From positions 1 to 5,615 of the forward strand of contig LIUJ01000309.1 of assembly GCA_001462255.1 (NCBI GenBank): a stretch of 5,615 nt of DNA. The letters are read 5' to 3'. Each line of letters opens with the position of its first letter. Position 1 is the stretch's first letter. The notes beneath the pieces were generated by a model. That model was not told the origin of the DNA and did not search any database. It worked only from the letters and a program-made list of their open reading frames with translations. This stretch comes from Fibrobacteria bacterium GUT77. Lineage in GTDB: Bacteria > Fibrobacterota > Chitinivibrionia > Chitinivibrionales > Chitinispirillaceae. Positions 5,459 through 5,615 of the stretch are shown in pieces. Position numbers and translations under genes: made by a program.

Positions 5459-5488
5459 TTGACATTGTCCGTGCCGGGATATTATTTT
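5459..5488 (+). promoter_or_regulatory. Possible promoter of the right-edge gene (TTGACA with TATTAT or TATTTT)
   Basis: A perfect TTGACA (5459-5464) begins three bases after the hydrolase stop codon. The -10 could be TATTAT (5480-5485, five of six consensus bases, 15-bp spacer) or TATTTT (5483-5488, 18-bp spacer). Neither spacing is ideal. The transcript would carry a leader of about 85 bases containing the repeats at 5514-5561. I see no terminator hairpin between the hydrolase and this site, so read-through is also possible. Confidence 0.4.
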
Positions 5489-5513
5489 AATAGGGTTGAC
5501 GAAAATTGCGATG

Positions 5514-5526
5514 TATGGAAACCATA
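5514..5526. repeat. Inverted repeat TATGG-AAA-CCATA
   Basis: Five-base arms flank three bases in the AT-rich region upstream of the right-edge gene. It is too AT-rich and short for a terminator and has no following T-run. It could be half of an operator, or chance. Confidence 0.25.
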
Positions 5527-5531
5527 TTAAG

Positions 5532-5561
5532 GTATAAATATGTATAAACATGTATTGACAT
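5532..5561. repeat. Three tandem 10-bp repeats (GTATAAATAT, GTATAAACAT, GTATTGACAT)
   Basis: Three units stand head to tail with an exact 10-bp period. The first two differ at one position, and the third differs from the second at two. The array ends 17 bp before the right-edge ATG and directly before its ribosome binding site. A period of about one helical turn places all copies on the same face of the DNA, which suits cooperative protein binding or bending. A related 10-bp rhythm appears on the minus strand at 303-274, upstream of the leftward partial gene. Confidence 0.5.
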
Positions 5562-5578
5562 AGGCGAGGATCGTTGGG

Positions 5579-5615
5579 ATGACTGTGAAACACGCTGATA
5601 CCACAAAAATGAACG
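5579..5615 (+). CDS. Partial CDS, 5' end only, unknown function
   Basis: An ATG at 5579 opens a frame reading MTVKHADTTKMN that stays open to the window end; 12 codons are visible. GAGGAT (5565-5570) lies eight bases upstream, a good ribosome binding site. The long AT-rich stretch before it also suits a new transcription unit. Nothing can be said about function. A chance start is possible because so little is visible. Confidence 0.45.
   Translation, partial: MTVKHADTTKMN

Noticed and set aside
5456..5495. Terminator of the hydrolase gene
   Set aside because: No GC-rich hairpin followed by a T-run could be found; the T-rich stretch at 5482-5488 has no stem before it.
5555..5560. Perfect TTGACA just upstream of the right-edge gene as its -35 box
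   Set aside because: A 17-bp spacer would put the -10 on GATGAC at the start codon itself, a poor match that is too close. It is better read as part of the third 10-bp repeat unit.

Overview
This window is a chromosomal segment of a bacterium. It has GC-rich coding sequence separated by markedly AT-rich intergenic DNA. Promoters look like sigma-70/sigma-A sites (one has a perfect TTGACA, a 17-bp spacer and TATATT), and Shine-Dalgarno sites are strong (AAGGAGGA). Together with the gene families this points loosely to an anaerobic, probably host-associated bacterium, such as a clostridial Bacillota or possibly a spirochaete. The lineage is an inference and should be held weakly. I see no rRNA, tRNA, CRISPR array, insertion sequence or phage gene.

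Layout. Positions 1-89 hold the 5' end of a gene reading left off the window (very basic N-terminus). Positions 90-484 are a long intergenic region with a set of 21-bp-spaced repeats, a 12-bp palindrome, a possible leftward promoter and a strong rightward promoter. That rightward promoter drives a three-cistron unit: a 32-codon GTG-started leader ORF (485-583), an M20C/PepD-type dipeptidase overlapping the leader's stop by ATGA (580-2091), and a WecE/RffA-type sugar-nucleotide aminotransferase two bases later (2094-3278). On the minus strand, a 52-codon small gene with its own good ribosome binding site (3251-3409) runs into the 3' end of the aminotransferase gene. It is divergent from a large family-20 glycoside hydrolase gene (3488-5455). 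After that, 123 bp of AT-rich DNA with 10-bp-phased repeats precedes the start of a truncated rightward gene (5579-end).

How the genes may fit together. The dipeptidase and the aminotransferase are probably co-transcribed and the dipeptidase is probably translationally coupled to the leader. Their biochemical link is not obvious: one does peptide turnover, the other makes dTDP-4-amino-4,6-dideoxygalactose for surface glycans. The hexosaminidase-type enzyme has no signal peptide, so it should act inside the cell on imported or recycled amino-sugar oligosaccharides. A loose common theme is amino-sugar and peptide (cell wall or glycoprotein) metabolism.

The least expected elements are the two short genes (32 and 52 codons) and the regulatory repeats. 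I found no convincing multi-gene novel system.
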